Source of the DNA: Brachionus plicatilis
Lineage: Eukaryota; Rotifera; Eurotatoria; Ploima; Brachionidae
Reading direction: 5' to 3'
Assembly (NCBI GenBank): GCA_010279815.1
Contig: QEOQ01000670.1
Location: 791,372 to 855,371 of the forward strand
DNA: 64,000 bases
In this document: positions 12,418-25,309 of the stretch, piece by piece
How positions within the stretch are numbered: position 1 is the stretch's first letter
How the letters are laid out: each line of letters opens with the position of its first letter
The notes under the pieces: generated by a model
The model's input: the letters and a program-made list of their open reading frames with translations, nothing else
What the model was told of the DNA's origin: nothing
The model's database searches: none
Position numbers and translations under genes: made by a program

Positions 12418-13573
12418 ATTGTTCGCTGATTAGCGAAAACGCGTGTTCACAAACATATCTGAATGATTTTTTTCAAAAAATTTTTATTAAAATTAAAATA
12501 AACTTTATTTTGAACTTCTCTTATTTTTTTTAATTGGACTTCAGCAACAATGATCTTGATTTTTTTTTATTTATTTTTATAAACTTTAAAGTATGGATCG
12601 CCAATTAATGAAATGGGGAAAAAATAAAATATTGGATCTATATTGAAAAAAAATTATTTTAGTTAAATAAAGTAAAGAAAAATTTAAAAAATTCTGGCTG
12701 AATTGGAAATTTATGATAAAAATTGAGTATTTTTTAATTAAAATTGAATTAATTTTTTTTGTATTATATATTTTTAAAAGTACTTTTCCTTGGGAAAAAA
12801 ATTTTAATTTAATAAAAAAAATTTAGTTGTTGATGAAAACCAGAGAATTATAATCGAAAAATTTTCATTGTTAAAAAAGTTTGACGATAAGAAATAAATT
12901 ATGATTTATTTACTAAGTTAAACAAAAGTGTTGAGAATATGATATTTTAAAATATCCTACAATTTAATTTAAAATATTTGAACAATGCAAAGTGTATTTT
13001 TTTAGCTAATAAAAAGATATAATTGCCATGGTAATAAAATTTGAATAGGCTTTTTTAAGCCCAAAGTAAACTGATTACCAAATAAAGCCTTTTATCAAAA
13101 TTCAATTCTTTCGTTACACCGATACCCAGGTAGACAAAAAAAACAATTCATTTAAAGGGAATATTTTATTAATGAAACATTCAAATTTAATTAAAAAAAA
13201 AACTAAAATCCTGATTTTCAAAAATTACAAAAATGAGATTTAAAAAAAAAATAGGCCTCTTCTTATCTCTATACTTTATCCACAAAAAAAATTATCAATT
13301 AAGAATCTAAACTAAATTAATAAAAAAAAAAAACATCAAATTTTACTAACTTGCAACCTTAGGGTCTTACTTCCAACAAGGAATACAAAAAAATACTAAA
13401 TTAAAAAAAAAGACGGTATAATCATTAATTCAAACTCATCTGACCATAAGGCTAAAAATTAATTTTGTAGTCGATGGTCAAACATGATCCATTTTAAAAT
13501 GGAAAAAACTAAATGTCAAAAAAATACAAAAAAAAAACAAAAAATTCCACCTTTTTAAAAAAGTACTAAAAAT
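12418..13573. other. Convergent intergenic region NAA80 / UBALD
   Basis: Both flanking genes end here, so this is 3' UTR and spacer. An AATAAA-like signal lies around 12499-12504. No ORF or structured repeat seen. Confidence 0.5.
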
Positions 13574-13990
13574 TTAAAAAAACTTGTTGTTTTTGGCCAT
13601 TTGAATGGGCATCGTTGCTTGATTAGCTGTGTTTTGCGTATTTACATTAGAATTTAGTGACGAAGAAGACTGCGTCGAACCAAGCTTTGAAAATGCCTTT
13701 TCCATAAATTCCATGTTTGGAGGCGTAACTGGTGTCGAACATGGACATATAGGTGACTGATTAGGACAGCTTTTGTTGAGAGAAATATCTCCAAAAAAAA
13801 GGCTCAGTGCGGTCTGGTACTGCCAGTTGGTCGACTGCAATATTTGGATCGATTGTTCCAAGTTGGTGCCTGTTATTGACATAAATTGGCTCAACATTAC
13901 TTGCTGTTTTAGGTTTAGATTTGACATCATAGCCGATTCATCATGAATAGATGAAGACATAAATTTTGTCGCGGTCACTGATATGTCCAT
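13574..13990 (-). CDS. UBA-like domain-containing protein (UBALD1/UBALD2 family)
   Basis: A 138-aa single-exon protein. Residues about 26-67 form the UBA-like helical domain: LKQQVMLSQFMSITG then QSIQILQSTNWQYQTALSLF. This closely follows the UBALD pattern QVMxxQF...A..LLQ..xWQ.ETALS.FF. The second conserved block STPVTPPNMEFMEKAFSKL (about 86-104) matches the family's NTPATPPNF...FSKL. The tail is Ser/Asn/Gln-rich and shorter than in vertebrates. Molecular function is poorly known even in mammals; the UBA fold suggests ubiquitin-related binding. The first Met of the ORF is used, but the ATG closer to the domain (MMSNLN) is an alternative. Confidence 0.85.
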   Translation of the reverse strand: MDISVTATKFMSSSIHDESAMMSNLNLKQQVMLSQFMSITGTNLEQSIQILQSTNWQYQTALSLFFGDISLNKSCPNQSPICPCSTPVTPPNMEFMEKAFSKLGSTQSSSSLNSNVNTQNTANQATMPIQMAKNNKFF

Positions 13991-15770
13991 TTTTTAATCT
14001 AAAATTTAAATTAAATTTTTTTAAATAAAAAAAAGCAAAAAAATCTTTTCAAATGCTAATTTATTCGTCTGTTTTTATCTTGTTGACTCAAAGGGAATAA
14101 ATCGACAAATTTTCTAAATATTAGTAAAAAAATTAATTTCGTATTTGCTGAGGAATTTTCATTATTACCGTTTGCCTTTTGGCTTTGATTCAAAAAAATT
14201 GCCATAAATTAAATAATGAATTGTTGGGTAAGTGCAACCAAATGAATAAATTGCATAAATAGGCGCCAAGTTTATTATAATATTTCAAAAAATATTTTTA
14301 CAATGATATTTTAGAAAAAATAATCAATAACATTAGGTTTTGGCATTGTTTATTCAATTTGGGCCGAATTGAAATAACATTGAATTTCAAATCTTAATTT
14401 TATCTTTTATCACGAATGCAAATTTTGCTCTTGAAATATAATTTATGCTAATTGCAACTAGTATTGCAACTAGAATGATAATATTATTTACCTTTTTTTT
14501 TCTAAACAAAAATTTTAGAATGAATCAAATATCTAGATCAAAACCTTGTTCACAAGTGACCCCGATCTCGGTTACGTGTTCAAGTCTTAATCCCTAAGCC
14601 TAAAAAAATATTTAATCTTAATCTCAAATACAGACTTGGCCTCCTTAATTTACCACTTAATTAGCTTTGCCCTCTGTCAAAACTATTCTAAATTAAAGGG
14701 CCTAAATGAATGGTTGCACAATTTACCAGAGATAATAACCAACCTTTGAAAAAATTAAATTGTGATTCTTTAAAAAAAGTACGTTCAGGCACTTCCTTTA
14801 TTTAACTTAAATTAATTATTTTAACTAATTATTCAATACCAAATAAAATGAGTCCAAATTTTTATTAATATATTTATTTTTTTTTACATAAAAATTAAAA
14901 AAGATCGAAGTTTTTTAATAAGCTGAAAAAAGGGTTGAAAATGGGAAAAAAACTAAGTACTTGCATGCACTCAAGAATGGTGAGATTTGAAAATTTTTAA
15001 AAAATAAAAATTAATATTTTTCTAAAAAATGAAATAAAATTAGTGTTGTGTATTTATGAAAAATTTAAAATATAAATGAAAAATTTCTATTTTTATCAGT
15101 CGTGTTACCTTTGAAATAATTTAATTATGATTCATTTAAAAAATATGTTCAAGCACTTCCTTTATTTAAATTTAATTGATTAACTATTTAAAATAATTAT
15201 TAAATAGTAAATAGACTTTTTTAAAAATTTAGAATGATCAGATGTGAAAATTTGACAAAAACAAAAATTGAATTTTTCTCTAAAAAATGAAACAAAATTA
15301 GTGTTAAAATAATTTATTTACTAATTTTGAAAAATTGAGAAAAACAAAATAGAAATTTTTCGAAATCTTATATTATTTTATATTAGATCTTAAATTTAAT
15401 TCTATAGTGCACGACAAGAACATAACCGGAGTTAATTTTTTGCTTAGCCAAATAAACTATTCGTTTTATCAGTTGTTTTCTATTTATTTTGCTTAAGACC
15501 TTTTTTATATGATAAACAATAACCAAGTAAATAAATAGAAAAAAAGCCCCTTAGTTCGTTGTAGTGAACTACTTGAAATTTTATATGTCGCACGTCAGCT
15601 TTCTCATACTCAATCTTATCTTATCTTCACTTTTGATTGAAGATAACAATTACAATTTGGCTATTTTGTTTACAAACAAATATGATAATTTAAAACTTTG
15701 TTTGATTTATGGACAATATGAACAGTTTAAAAATTGAAAAAATTAAATTTAAATAAAATTTTATTCTAAA
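13991..15770. other. Intergenic region with a local duplication
   Basis: Spacer between two minus-strand genes with no coding signal. It contains the diverged duplicate pair listed separately at 14742-15311. The patch at 14540-14720 is less AT-rich but shows no recognisable feature. Confidence 0.45.
14742..15311. repeat. Diverged tandem duplication
   Basis: Segment 14742-15049 is repeated at 15107-15311. Both share acctttgaa...ttaaatt-gtgattc/tatgattc, then ttca(g/a)gcacttcctttatt, then agaatg-gag-tttgaaaattt and ctaaaaaatgaaa-aaaattagtgtt in the same order. The second copy is shorter because of internal deletions. Confidence 0.65.
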
Positions 15771-17205
15771 TTAATTCAATCGGCTAATATCAGAGTTTTT
15801 GTGTTTTATGACAACATTCAATGAATCCAAGGAGCACGCTAGAATTTTCTTTTCTACTGATTTTACAAATAGAGTAAAAATGAATAGAAAAAATATGATC
15901 ATAGAAAGAATAAAATTTTTGAAAACTGAAAAATACTCATTTAAATTGTTGAATAAAAATAGTAGTAAAAAACATAAAAATGCAATTAGAATAAAAGTTA
16001 TTTGACTAGTTGAAATTGAGTCAATACTCTTGAGCAAGACTGAACGCGCATCCAAATAATAGTGAATACCGGGCTCGATTTTGCTCTTGACTTCAGGCAG
16101 AGGATCATCCAATTTGCGCTGTGTGATCTCAAACTCGGCCCGGACACCTTCATGATCCGAGTAATTCAAGTCGGTGCTTCCAATTTTGCCAAAACAAGTC
16201 TTGCAAACCAAGCATTTCAGCGACAAAGTTTTGCTGTACTTGAACATGATGTAGTCTATTCTAAGTCCATCTGGAAAAGCTTTTCTTACTGCCATGGGTG
16301 GCTGATACTTGTTATACCTATGGTTACATGTGATACCATCACAAAATTCTTCCGCAGAGTTCTAAAATTAAATTTTTTTAAATTTGTTAAAAAAAAAATT
16401 TTTTTAACATTTTTTTCTGTGTAGGCATCTAATAATTGTGCATGATTTCTGAGCATTTTGTAGCCGAATTCAGTCTCGAGAGTGTTCAAATCTCCTAATA
16501 GCAAACAAACATCAGCCTGAACTCCGGTCTTGGAAATAAATTGGCTGAGCTCGAATAACTGAATTATCCTGTGGGCCAGGTATTCATCTGAATGCTGGTT
16601 CAGCAGAAAATTAACTGAATAATTTGCATGAAGCTGAAAAAAAAATCAATTGATAAAAAACTGTAAATTATTGAGGATTCATTTTACATGAGTAACATAG
16701 GCATTAATTACAAGACCGTGGAAGTGGATGACAGCCAGACCGACAAGCTTTCCGGCAAACCAGTCCGAGTGCTGAACTTTGTAGGGGTACCCGTTAAGAG
16801 AAAATCTGTGAAAAAAAACTTCTTCAATGTGGTGACGGGAAAACACACAACAACCACTGCCAACTAAGCCATTTTGAAAATAATGAGAATATGGAAATAT
16901 TAAACCTATGCCGTCTTTAATTCTTTGGTAATCGTTAAAAGACCATATCTACATAATTTTATTTAGATAAAAAAAATTAAAAAAAAAAAATTTACTTCCT
17001 GGAGAGCTATCAGATCATAGTCGCTCTCTCTTAAAGCCCTAATTAAGTATCCAAGGCGAACTTCAACATCTTTGCTTATGTATCGAATACCCCTATGGAT
17101 TAGTTAATTAAAAATCTGCAGGTCAACCAAAAAAAAAACAAATTACCAGAAATTTAGGGTAACAACTTTAAGATTTGGAATGACTGTGGAATTTACTTGC
17201 GTCAT
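15771..17205 (-). CDS. SMPD2: Neutral sphingomyelinase (SMPD2-like), five exons
   Basis: Exons in transcript order: 17205-17147, 17092-16996, 16948-16688, 16633-16409, 16361-15771. They give 410 aa with GT-AG introns and kept phase. It is a Mg-dependent phosphodiesterase of the DNase I/endonuclease-exonuclease-phosphatase fold that splits sphingomyelin to ceramide and phosphocholine at ER/nuclear membranes. Seen: LNFWGIRYISKD; the metal-ligand glutamate in LIALQE (E52); NGLVGSGCCVFSRH; NGYPYKVQHSDWFAGK; NAYVTHLHANY; LLGDLN (about 183-189); GLRIDYIMFK; and the catalytic histidine of NYSDHEGV (about 284). Two C-terminal transmembrane segments (ITFILIAFLCFLLLFLF and ILSMIIFFLFIFTLFV) match the mammalian nSMase1 layout. 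Confidence 0.93.
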
Positions 17206-17775
17206 GGTTAAATGAATAAATGCTTTGAAAAATCTACCTTTTAAAATGATTTTTGTTCGTATTTAATAATTTTTTTTTTAAATAATTTGATGCTGATAAA
17301 TTTTCAAATGAAGACAAAGTTTTGTCTTCTAAACAAAAAGTATTTACTTTCAAAATTTTAATTAGCCTTAACTAATATGATATAATACTTTTAAGAAAAA
17401 ATTATCGACTAAATTATAGAAAAAAATTATAATTTAATATATTTTCATTCCAAAAGTTTAATATTAAATTATTTTAATTTTTTGAAATTTAGATCTTTAA
17501 AGAGAAGATGCAGTGCTTTAATTAATAAAAAAAATTTTATTTAATATTTGACAATTTGACAAAAATAATTTAAAAAATTAATATTTATTTAAATTTTGCT
17601 TTATTTGCAATTAATTTGTTAAGCTTTGTGAAGTATGAAAAAATAATAAAAAAAATAATATAACGAGTTTTTTACATTAATTTTGATTATTTGGTTTTAA
17701 TATAAAAATATGAATTTTTTGAACCAAAAAAAGCATTTTGTTGTGAAATGGTCTTTTTTGAATTCTACCAATCTA

Positions 17776-18085
17776 CAGTGCAGCTACGGTACGGTGAATT
17801 CACCATTTTTTACGTAAACTATAATTAATTCATGATATTTGACCATATTCAACCGAAATTTCCGTTAAATAAAATCAGTTAAAGTCAATCAAATTTTATG
17901 TTTTATTTTAAAATTCAAAAAAAAATTTTTTAATTAAAATAGTTTTTTTTTTTCGAGAAATTTTGGAATTTAACAGAAATTTACGATAATTATCGTTATA
18001 TTGCGATAAATACTATTTTTTAGATTTCCATATTTATGTTAAATATGGTCAAATATTGTGAATTCATCGTAACGAAGCAGCACTG
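17776..18085. mobile_element. Tc1/mariner-like MITE with TA target duplication
   Basis: The left end CAGTGCAGCTACGGTACGG pairs with the complement of the right end, which reads CAGTGCTGCTTCGTTACGA. Both continue into tGAATTC. A TA lies at each flank (17774-17775 and 18086-18087). The CAGTG start and TA duplication are typical of Tc1/mariner. About 310 bp, no ORF. Confidence 0.7.
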
Positions 18086-21000
18086 TATATTTGGAATTTT
18101 TTTTATAGATAATTCTTTTTTTAATTTAGAGACTTTAAAATGACTTCGGCGTATCTATGAATAGTTTTTTTAATTTTTCTTTCGACTGGTCATACTTTTG
18201 AAGATCATTATCAAATATTTTTTTCTTATAGCATGAAAGTTTTTCATATCAAACTTTTTGATTCAACATTTTAAAACCTTATTAATGATTGTTATCATTT
18301 AAATGTATTATATAAATTTAATTGGATTATTGATATAGATATTTCAACTTATAACATTCGACGCGCTTTTATCGGAATCATGATATAAAGAATTTTTCTT
18401 GATCCCAACTGATTTTTTCCAGTGTTGCATTTTTTATACTAAATACATTAAAAAAAGGTTTATTAATTCGAACCACAATGAAAGGTTTGTTCTAATAATC
18501 GAAACAAATTTTCAAAAATAATCTTATAAAAGCACCGTTTTGAACATTTTACATAATTTTGATCAATAAAGATAAAGAAATTAAAAAAAAAGTTAAAAAA
18601 AAATTAGACAAAAAATTTGGCTAGTTTTAAATTTTTTAAAAATTTAAATTGTTAATTTGTAAAAAAATATTAAATAACGTTTCAAATAATTCTGGTAATA
18701 CTTTTCCAAATACAGCCAAAAATGTCCAAAAAAAAACATTTATCAAATTAACTATTTGATTAGTTTATTTAAAAATAAAATCAGATCAGAATTCAATAAA
18801 TTATTCTTTTACTTAAATAAATTTAAATTTTTTAAATTAAGGTCGAAAATAATTTCTTGAAAATAAATTTAATTTGTTTTAAAAGATCTCAAAATATATT
18901 TTCTATATTTTTTAATTTTTTTAAACCTTCAAATTTAATGGATACTTCTCTTAGCTGATGAAGTAAGATTTTATTGACTTATTTGGATATTTAACAAGTG
19001 GTTGAATTATTATTAGAAAATAAAATGCATCCACTAGTATTCTTACTCAAGCTAGGTGAATAAAAAACATGTTGTTGAGAAATGAATCGACAGATGCTTT
19101 CAATCAGGGTTTAATTTTAGTAATAAAAAAATTAATTAATTGACATTTTTATTTTAAATATTTTTTTCTTTTTGATTGAGTATGTATTTTAACAGATAAA
19201 GTATAATTTCGTTTTTATGATTTTACAGAATTCAACAAAATTCTTTTTTTTTCCAAAAACGCCATGTAATCGAAAAAAAATCTCAAATTTTAGCATTTTT
19301 ATATTTTGTTTTCAATTTCGAAAAAAGCTAATAAAAATATAAATTTATTATTCGCATTTTTGCATTTGTTTATTTAAATTATGATTTTAAATCAGCAGTG
19401 TCTCTAGAAATGAAAAAAAATAAATTATTTGATAATATTTCTAAAATGAAGTATCTTGAAATTAAGAAAACACGTACTTAACAATTTAACTTACATATCT
19501 TATGCTCATAAATAATTGCATGACAATTTTTAATTTACAACAGCTATAAGCAAATATTTTAGATTATTTTTTGAACTTTAGACTTGATTATTTCAATTTT
19601 TACGATTTAGAATTCAAAAAATTAAAAACATAAAATTTAAACAACATTGATCTTTGGGTATTATTCTGAATTAGATAAAATATACCAATTTTGGAAGCTG
19701 GAATTTTTAATTTCAAAAATTTTGGAATATTCTCTTTAGTCTAAAAAGAGACAAAAGTACTAATTATAAATTTACGTGTTTGTAGACTTTGGTAAATAAA
19801 AAATGGTTAAGATTTACTTTTTGGCCAGCTTTGATGAAATACCTTTATTATCAAATTTTTCAAAAGATAGACTTAAATTATTTTCTAATTTGATAAATGA
19901 CATTCATGAATACAATATGTCCTATTTTGGCAAAAATAATTAATTCAAAATAACTATATATATAAATTATTTGTATTTATTTTTTATATGTCCTAATTCA
20001 TCAAAAGTTTAAATTTTCTAATTAAAGCAACCATTCATTTTCAGATCTTTTTTTGCCTATTTTATTGAGTTTTTTGTCACACAATTCATTTAACAATTTA
20101 TTAAGAAGCTGAATTTTTTCCAAAACCAGAACGAAAACAAGATCAAATTGTGTCAGAATTGGTACTGTACTTCTTTATGATAAAGTGAGAATATTTTAAA
20201 AAATTAAACTTTATTATATTCTACTGCACAAAACATTTTTTAATTTCTCAATTTTTTCAAATTATATAATTTCATGCTATTTACATGCGACTTATTTTTG
20301 ATTGCTGAAAAAATTTGCTTATCTTATCATATTTTATTGAGCTAAATCATACCACTCTTAGACAATTAGTTACTAACCTTTGTTAAAATATACGCTGAAT
20401 AATGAGACTTATTTTTTAAATACTTGGTAAATACCAAGTCAAAAATCTAGTCAAAATTAGAAACATTTGTCGCTTTTTATCACCGAAATTTCATTCACTT
20501 TTCAAATTATTTTGATCTCAATTAGACAAATTTAATTTTATAAAAACATGTCCAAAGTGATTTTTCAATTCTATAGGGATTAAATAATAAACTGATTATA
20601 AAAGCTTGGTTTTTATAAAAATTTTTAATCAATAATTGAAAATAACTAATGTTTCTAAAATAGCAAATTTTTCGAAGCCTTTTTTCTTTTTAAAGCCTTG
20701 AAGGCATTTTTTATTTATTAAAAGAATAAAAGTTTTTTTTTATTAAAAATGATTTAAGGACTTGTTTCAAAATTTGATTAAATCAAATTTTGGACAGAGA
20801 TAAGTCAAATATTTGATGCGCAATCAATTCTTACAGATAAAAATTCCGAGCAAGCTGTCAAAAAAATAAGAAATCAAGAATGAATAGTCAAGTAGGAGTT
20901 TATTTAAATGCTTTTAAGTTTATTGAATGAGCAAAAATTTTAAACAATTAGAATAACAACAACAAAAATTCTATTTTTAAATTACACAAATAAAATTTTT

Positions 21001-22035
21001 AAAATTAAATACTATCTTATGATTATTCTAAAGACCAAATTGACAAAATAAGGTCCATGGTACTCAATTTTTAAATCGCGACTCACATTTGCGCAATAGT
21101 TACCAAATCACCTACTTGTTTGAATATCAAATTTCGCAAATAAAATTTTCAATTCACCTGAACCAATTTTTGGACTAATCACTTATTGCTTACATGTCAA
21201 ATATAACACCTACTTCCGTCGAGCGCGTGCTAAATTGCACATGAATTACGACCAAGAATCGTCGAATAAAGATAAGATTTGTTATTTATAAATGAATAGA
21301 ATGATCAAAAGGTTTCACATTTTTTTCACGATGTCTGTTCTGCTCCAGGAGCATGCTTGCTTTCAGCATCGTGGTTTATGTTAAAAAAATTTTCTACTCA
21401 CTTTCAACAGACACAAGAGCTTCGTAGTGCACGGCTTCTTCCTGATTCATATTTTATAATAAAAAGCCTACCGTGTTCGAACATGAGTCAAAATTTAGTA
21501 TTTATTTCAAAAAATTTTAATTATTTTTTCCATTCATTAATTTGCTTTAATCAAACTGCATAGTACTAAATGGCATGAATCTAATTGAGTCAAGTGATGT
21601 GACGCAAGCAAAAATTTGCATAGGAGGTTTCAAAAATCAATAATTTTATTCTCGGTAATATTTGCCGATTAATCCTAATAGAACTATCATTTGCTAAATT
21701 CAACTTTGCAAAAAAGATTAATTCATAGCTCTTTATAAATAGAAAATTTCAGAATAATTTCATAATTTCATTTTTTTTTTGCTTTATCGCGTGAATATAT
21801 ATATTTTTTGATTTCAAGTACTGTATAAATAAAAGGTTTTGAATTCCAAAAATTAATTTTTTTTTTTAAATAAACTAAAAGTATCAAAATCAATTTTTTT
21901 AGCTTGTCAAGCATAGTTTTCGAGTCATTAAAACTCATTCACAATTTATTTATTATTTTTATTGTAAAGCTGGTCGAGCATAACTGCAGCATTTAAAAAA
22001 AAATTAAAAAATTAAAAAAAGTTTATGTTCATTGA

Positions 22036-22649
22036 GAGTCATTTATATAAAATAGTAATTGTGTAGTGACCATTTTTTTGTCTGATATGTGGTCAAATTT
22101 TTTCAGTGGGCAAAGGCATATGTTTTTTAAACTAGTAATAATAAATAATAAGTTGATTATCAGTCATTCTAAAATAGAGCAAAAATATTAGTTTTGCTTT
22201 AGAAATTTTTTTTCTTCAAAAAAAATATTCATTTTATTCTTGTTTGTTCAACCACTTATCTTGGCAACTTTCTTAACTCATTCACTACTCGATTTGTAAA
22301 GAAGTTCCATCTTATAAAGACATTTCTGTCTAACTGTTTTTCAAAAACATAACTGAGACTTTATGTTCCATAATTTCAACATACTTCTGTTCAAATAAAT
22401 CTCTTCTTATTTTTTTCTTCAACTTTCTAAGGCGTTCTTTATAGCTCAACTTTCTCAATTCCCCATTCAGCCTAATCGCTCTTCTATGGACACCTTCTAC
22501 GCTTCTTTATGCCTTTCTTTAACATCGGATTCCAAACTTCAACATCATGAAGAATACAACTTATTCCCAAAGAGTCATTTTTAGTAAATCACATAGTGAC
22601 CATTTTTTTGTCTGATAAGTGGTCAAATTTTTTCAAAGGGCAAAGGCAT
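22036..22649 (-). mobile_element. LINE 3' fragment flanked by long direct repeats
   Basis: Read on the minus strand, 22570-22235 gives broken frames with the LINE C-terminal patterns VxRRAIRLNG, LRKLSYKERLRKLKK, RRDLFEQ and FFTNRVVNE, close to the other LINE copies in the window. Nearly identical direct repeats (about 80 bp; core 56 bp with 3 differences) sit at 22036-22119 and 22570-22649. They could be unusually long target-site duplications or an older repeat. Confidence 0.55.
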
Positions 22650-25309
22650 TTTTTCAAAACTCAAATTAATTATTTATTAGCATTGGCTAATTAGCATACG
22701 ACAGGCATAATTTTTGCACAGACAAGATTTTTGTTAGAGTGTGCAGAGCAAGTATGTTAAATAGTTTTGAAGGAAAAAAAAAAGTCATTTTTGTACTGTT
22801 CAATTTGTAATGATTGCAAAGGGACTAATGAGTTGAGTGTGAGGGTCTTAAAACTTGTTGTCGGCTTAAGCGGAGGCTCAAGCAAATCTTATGCAAAAAA
22901 CACATGCAAGTTATTAATCAAAAAAAAAATATTTATAAAAACATAGCAACAAACGTAATATAAATCCAAAGGTAGCTGAAAACTCTCTAGTCACAATTTG
23001 CAGTGAGATTTTTATGCGAGTCTTGTTTTAGCGGTTAGGAGTCTGCTTGCGCAATAGCAGCCCAGTTATTGCTTAGCTGAGACTGAGCCAGACTCTGTGA
23101 TCTAGGCTAATTTCGGCAGCCTGTTATCAGAGCGTATTTTTAGAGCTGGCTTTTGCCTACTAAGCAATCCATTTTTCTAGTGTCTTCTAAATGTTTGATA
23201 AAACAAATTTAGGTTATTTGATAAAAGTTTGACAGAAAAATGTTAATTTAGTGAGCGTTTTTGCTGAATTGGGAAACTTTGATATGATGTATTCAATCAG
23301 CAGTTTTTTATTAAAGCTCACTTAGAACATCGCTAAGCTGAATTGGAAACATATGACATTAAAAAGTTTTAGTCGCTCGAACAGAGCTTAACTGCCATTA
23401 ACGAAAAATTTTAATTAAAAGAATTTCTAATTGCATTATCTTTTGTTGATGAATGTATAAAAAGAGCTGATTGTCAAGCAAAAAAATGTTCAGTTGGTGG
23501 ATGATCTGATGATGTGTTTAAAAGCAAATATTTGGCTTAAGATCATCGACTTATCATAATTGGGCTCTATGTTGTTTCCTAGGTGTTACGTAACCAATAT
23601 TAAACAATTCTCTCTCTCTTTGTTATGCAATCACAAATTTTCTATATTCATTTTCCCATTTTGTTTTTTTCGTTTTATTTCTTTAAGTCTAAAATTTCAT
23701 AATTCAATTTAGTAATAAATTATTCAAGTCTGCGCTCCAAAGTTGCGTCAAATTAGCCCAAAGTTTATCAAAACAAGATAAAATTGTGTCTAAACAATTT
23801 TCGAAATTATCTCTATTTAGCCTTTTTTTCATATTTCATAGCGGCGCATTAAGGTCTTACATGATTTTGATTTAAATTTAATTGCTGAAAAGCCATCTTA
23901 AAGCTCAGACTTGTTTTATTCTTTTTTTAGTTATCAAAATAGCTCACAGATCTTGTAATATCTTATGCAATATTGGATAATTATGGAGAATTTGTCTTAA
24001 ATTTAACTAATTTTTTAGGTTAATTGAAATATTGCACCAGATCTTACAAGATCTTTCGCGGATAAATCTTATAGAATTTTTTTTTTAATAAGAAAGTGTC
24101 TTAACAAAAAAATCATGAATGATGAATAATGAATATCATGATTTTTCTTGTTTCAAATAGAAGAAAAAAGAGAAAAAAAATTATTTTTTTAGGATAAAAA
24201 ATTTTTCTTCTCTTTAACTAATACTGATTTTCTAGGAAAGATTTATCAATATAATCTACATGAATAATTAACATCACAATTATTTTCTATTTCGAATAGG
24301 AGAAAGCAGCAGACATTTTTAGAAGGCTGAAACTTTTTTTTATTTGAATGATAAAAATTACTAATGATTCAAAAAAAGTTAACTAATGAGCAATAATGTG
24401 CATAATGAATTTTTGTTTTTTCAAAATAGGAGAAAAATTTTTTTTTTGCGAAATAAAAGAAAAAACGGTTTATTTTTAAACAAGTTTTTCAAAGAATTTT
24501 AAAAAGTATCTTGAAATTTTTAGCTCTTAAGAATTTGACGTGAAGTGAAGAGTTGAGAGAAAAATTCAGCTAGAATGTTTTTTACAATTTAAAAAAAAAA
24601 TTTTCATGATCATTTTTGTTGCTTTCTAAGAATGTTTCAAATAACAAAAGAATTTTACTATTGACAAATCTAATTTTTTATTTTTTTTCTATCTTTCAAC
24701 TTAAAGCTTTATTTTTTAGATTATCTATGACATAAAATAGATTTTAGACTTTTTGACTCCGTATTTTTGATTTTATTTCCTTAAAACTCAAAGACCAAGA
24801 GTCATTTTTCAACCTTTTTAAAAGCTTCTCAACTTTACATCACATAATTCCTATTTCGAAGACTCAATCTAAAATAATTATTTTAAAAAAATTCTCTTAA
24901 TATAATTAATGATTAACAATTTAATTCGTAATAAAATTTATTTACAACATTTTTTGACATTTTTCTTCAAAAGTGAGCATTTTATTGGAAAATTTTTTTT
25001 TCAGTAATAAAGCTTCAAGTTCAAATTACACGGTATCTGATTAATATATATATATTTTTTTTTTTAATTATTTTAATTTTTTTCATAACAAAGAACAAAT
25101 AGAAAATATTCACCAAAATCCTATTAAGAATAATTCTAAGCAAAGAAAATTAAGAATCTCAATATCCTTTAATATCTCACTAGAGTTAATGATTTAAAAA
25201 ATCAATTAGATGTTTTTTTTTAAACAAGTTAGGTATATACAATCGATTTATCATTTAAAAAAAAAATATAAGAATTTTTTTTTATTGAAAAAAAAAATTT
25301 TTAAAAAAC

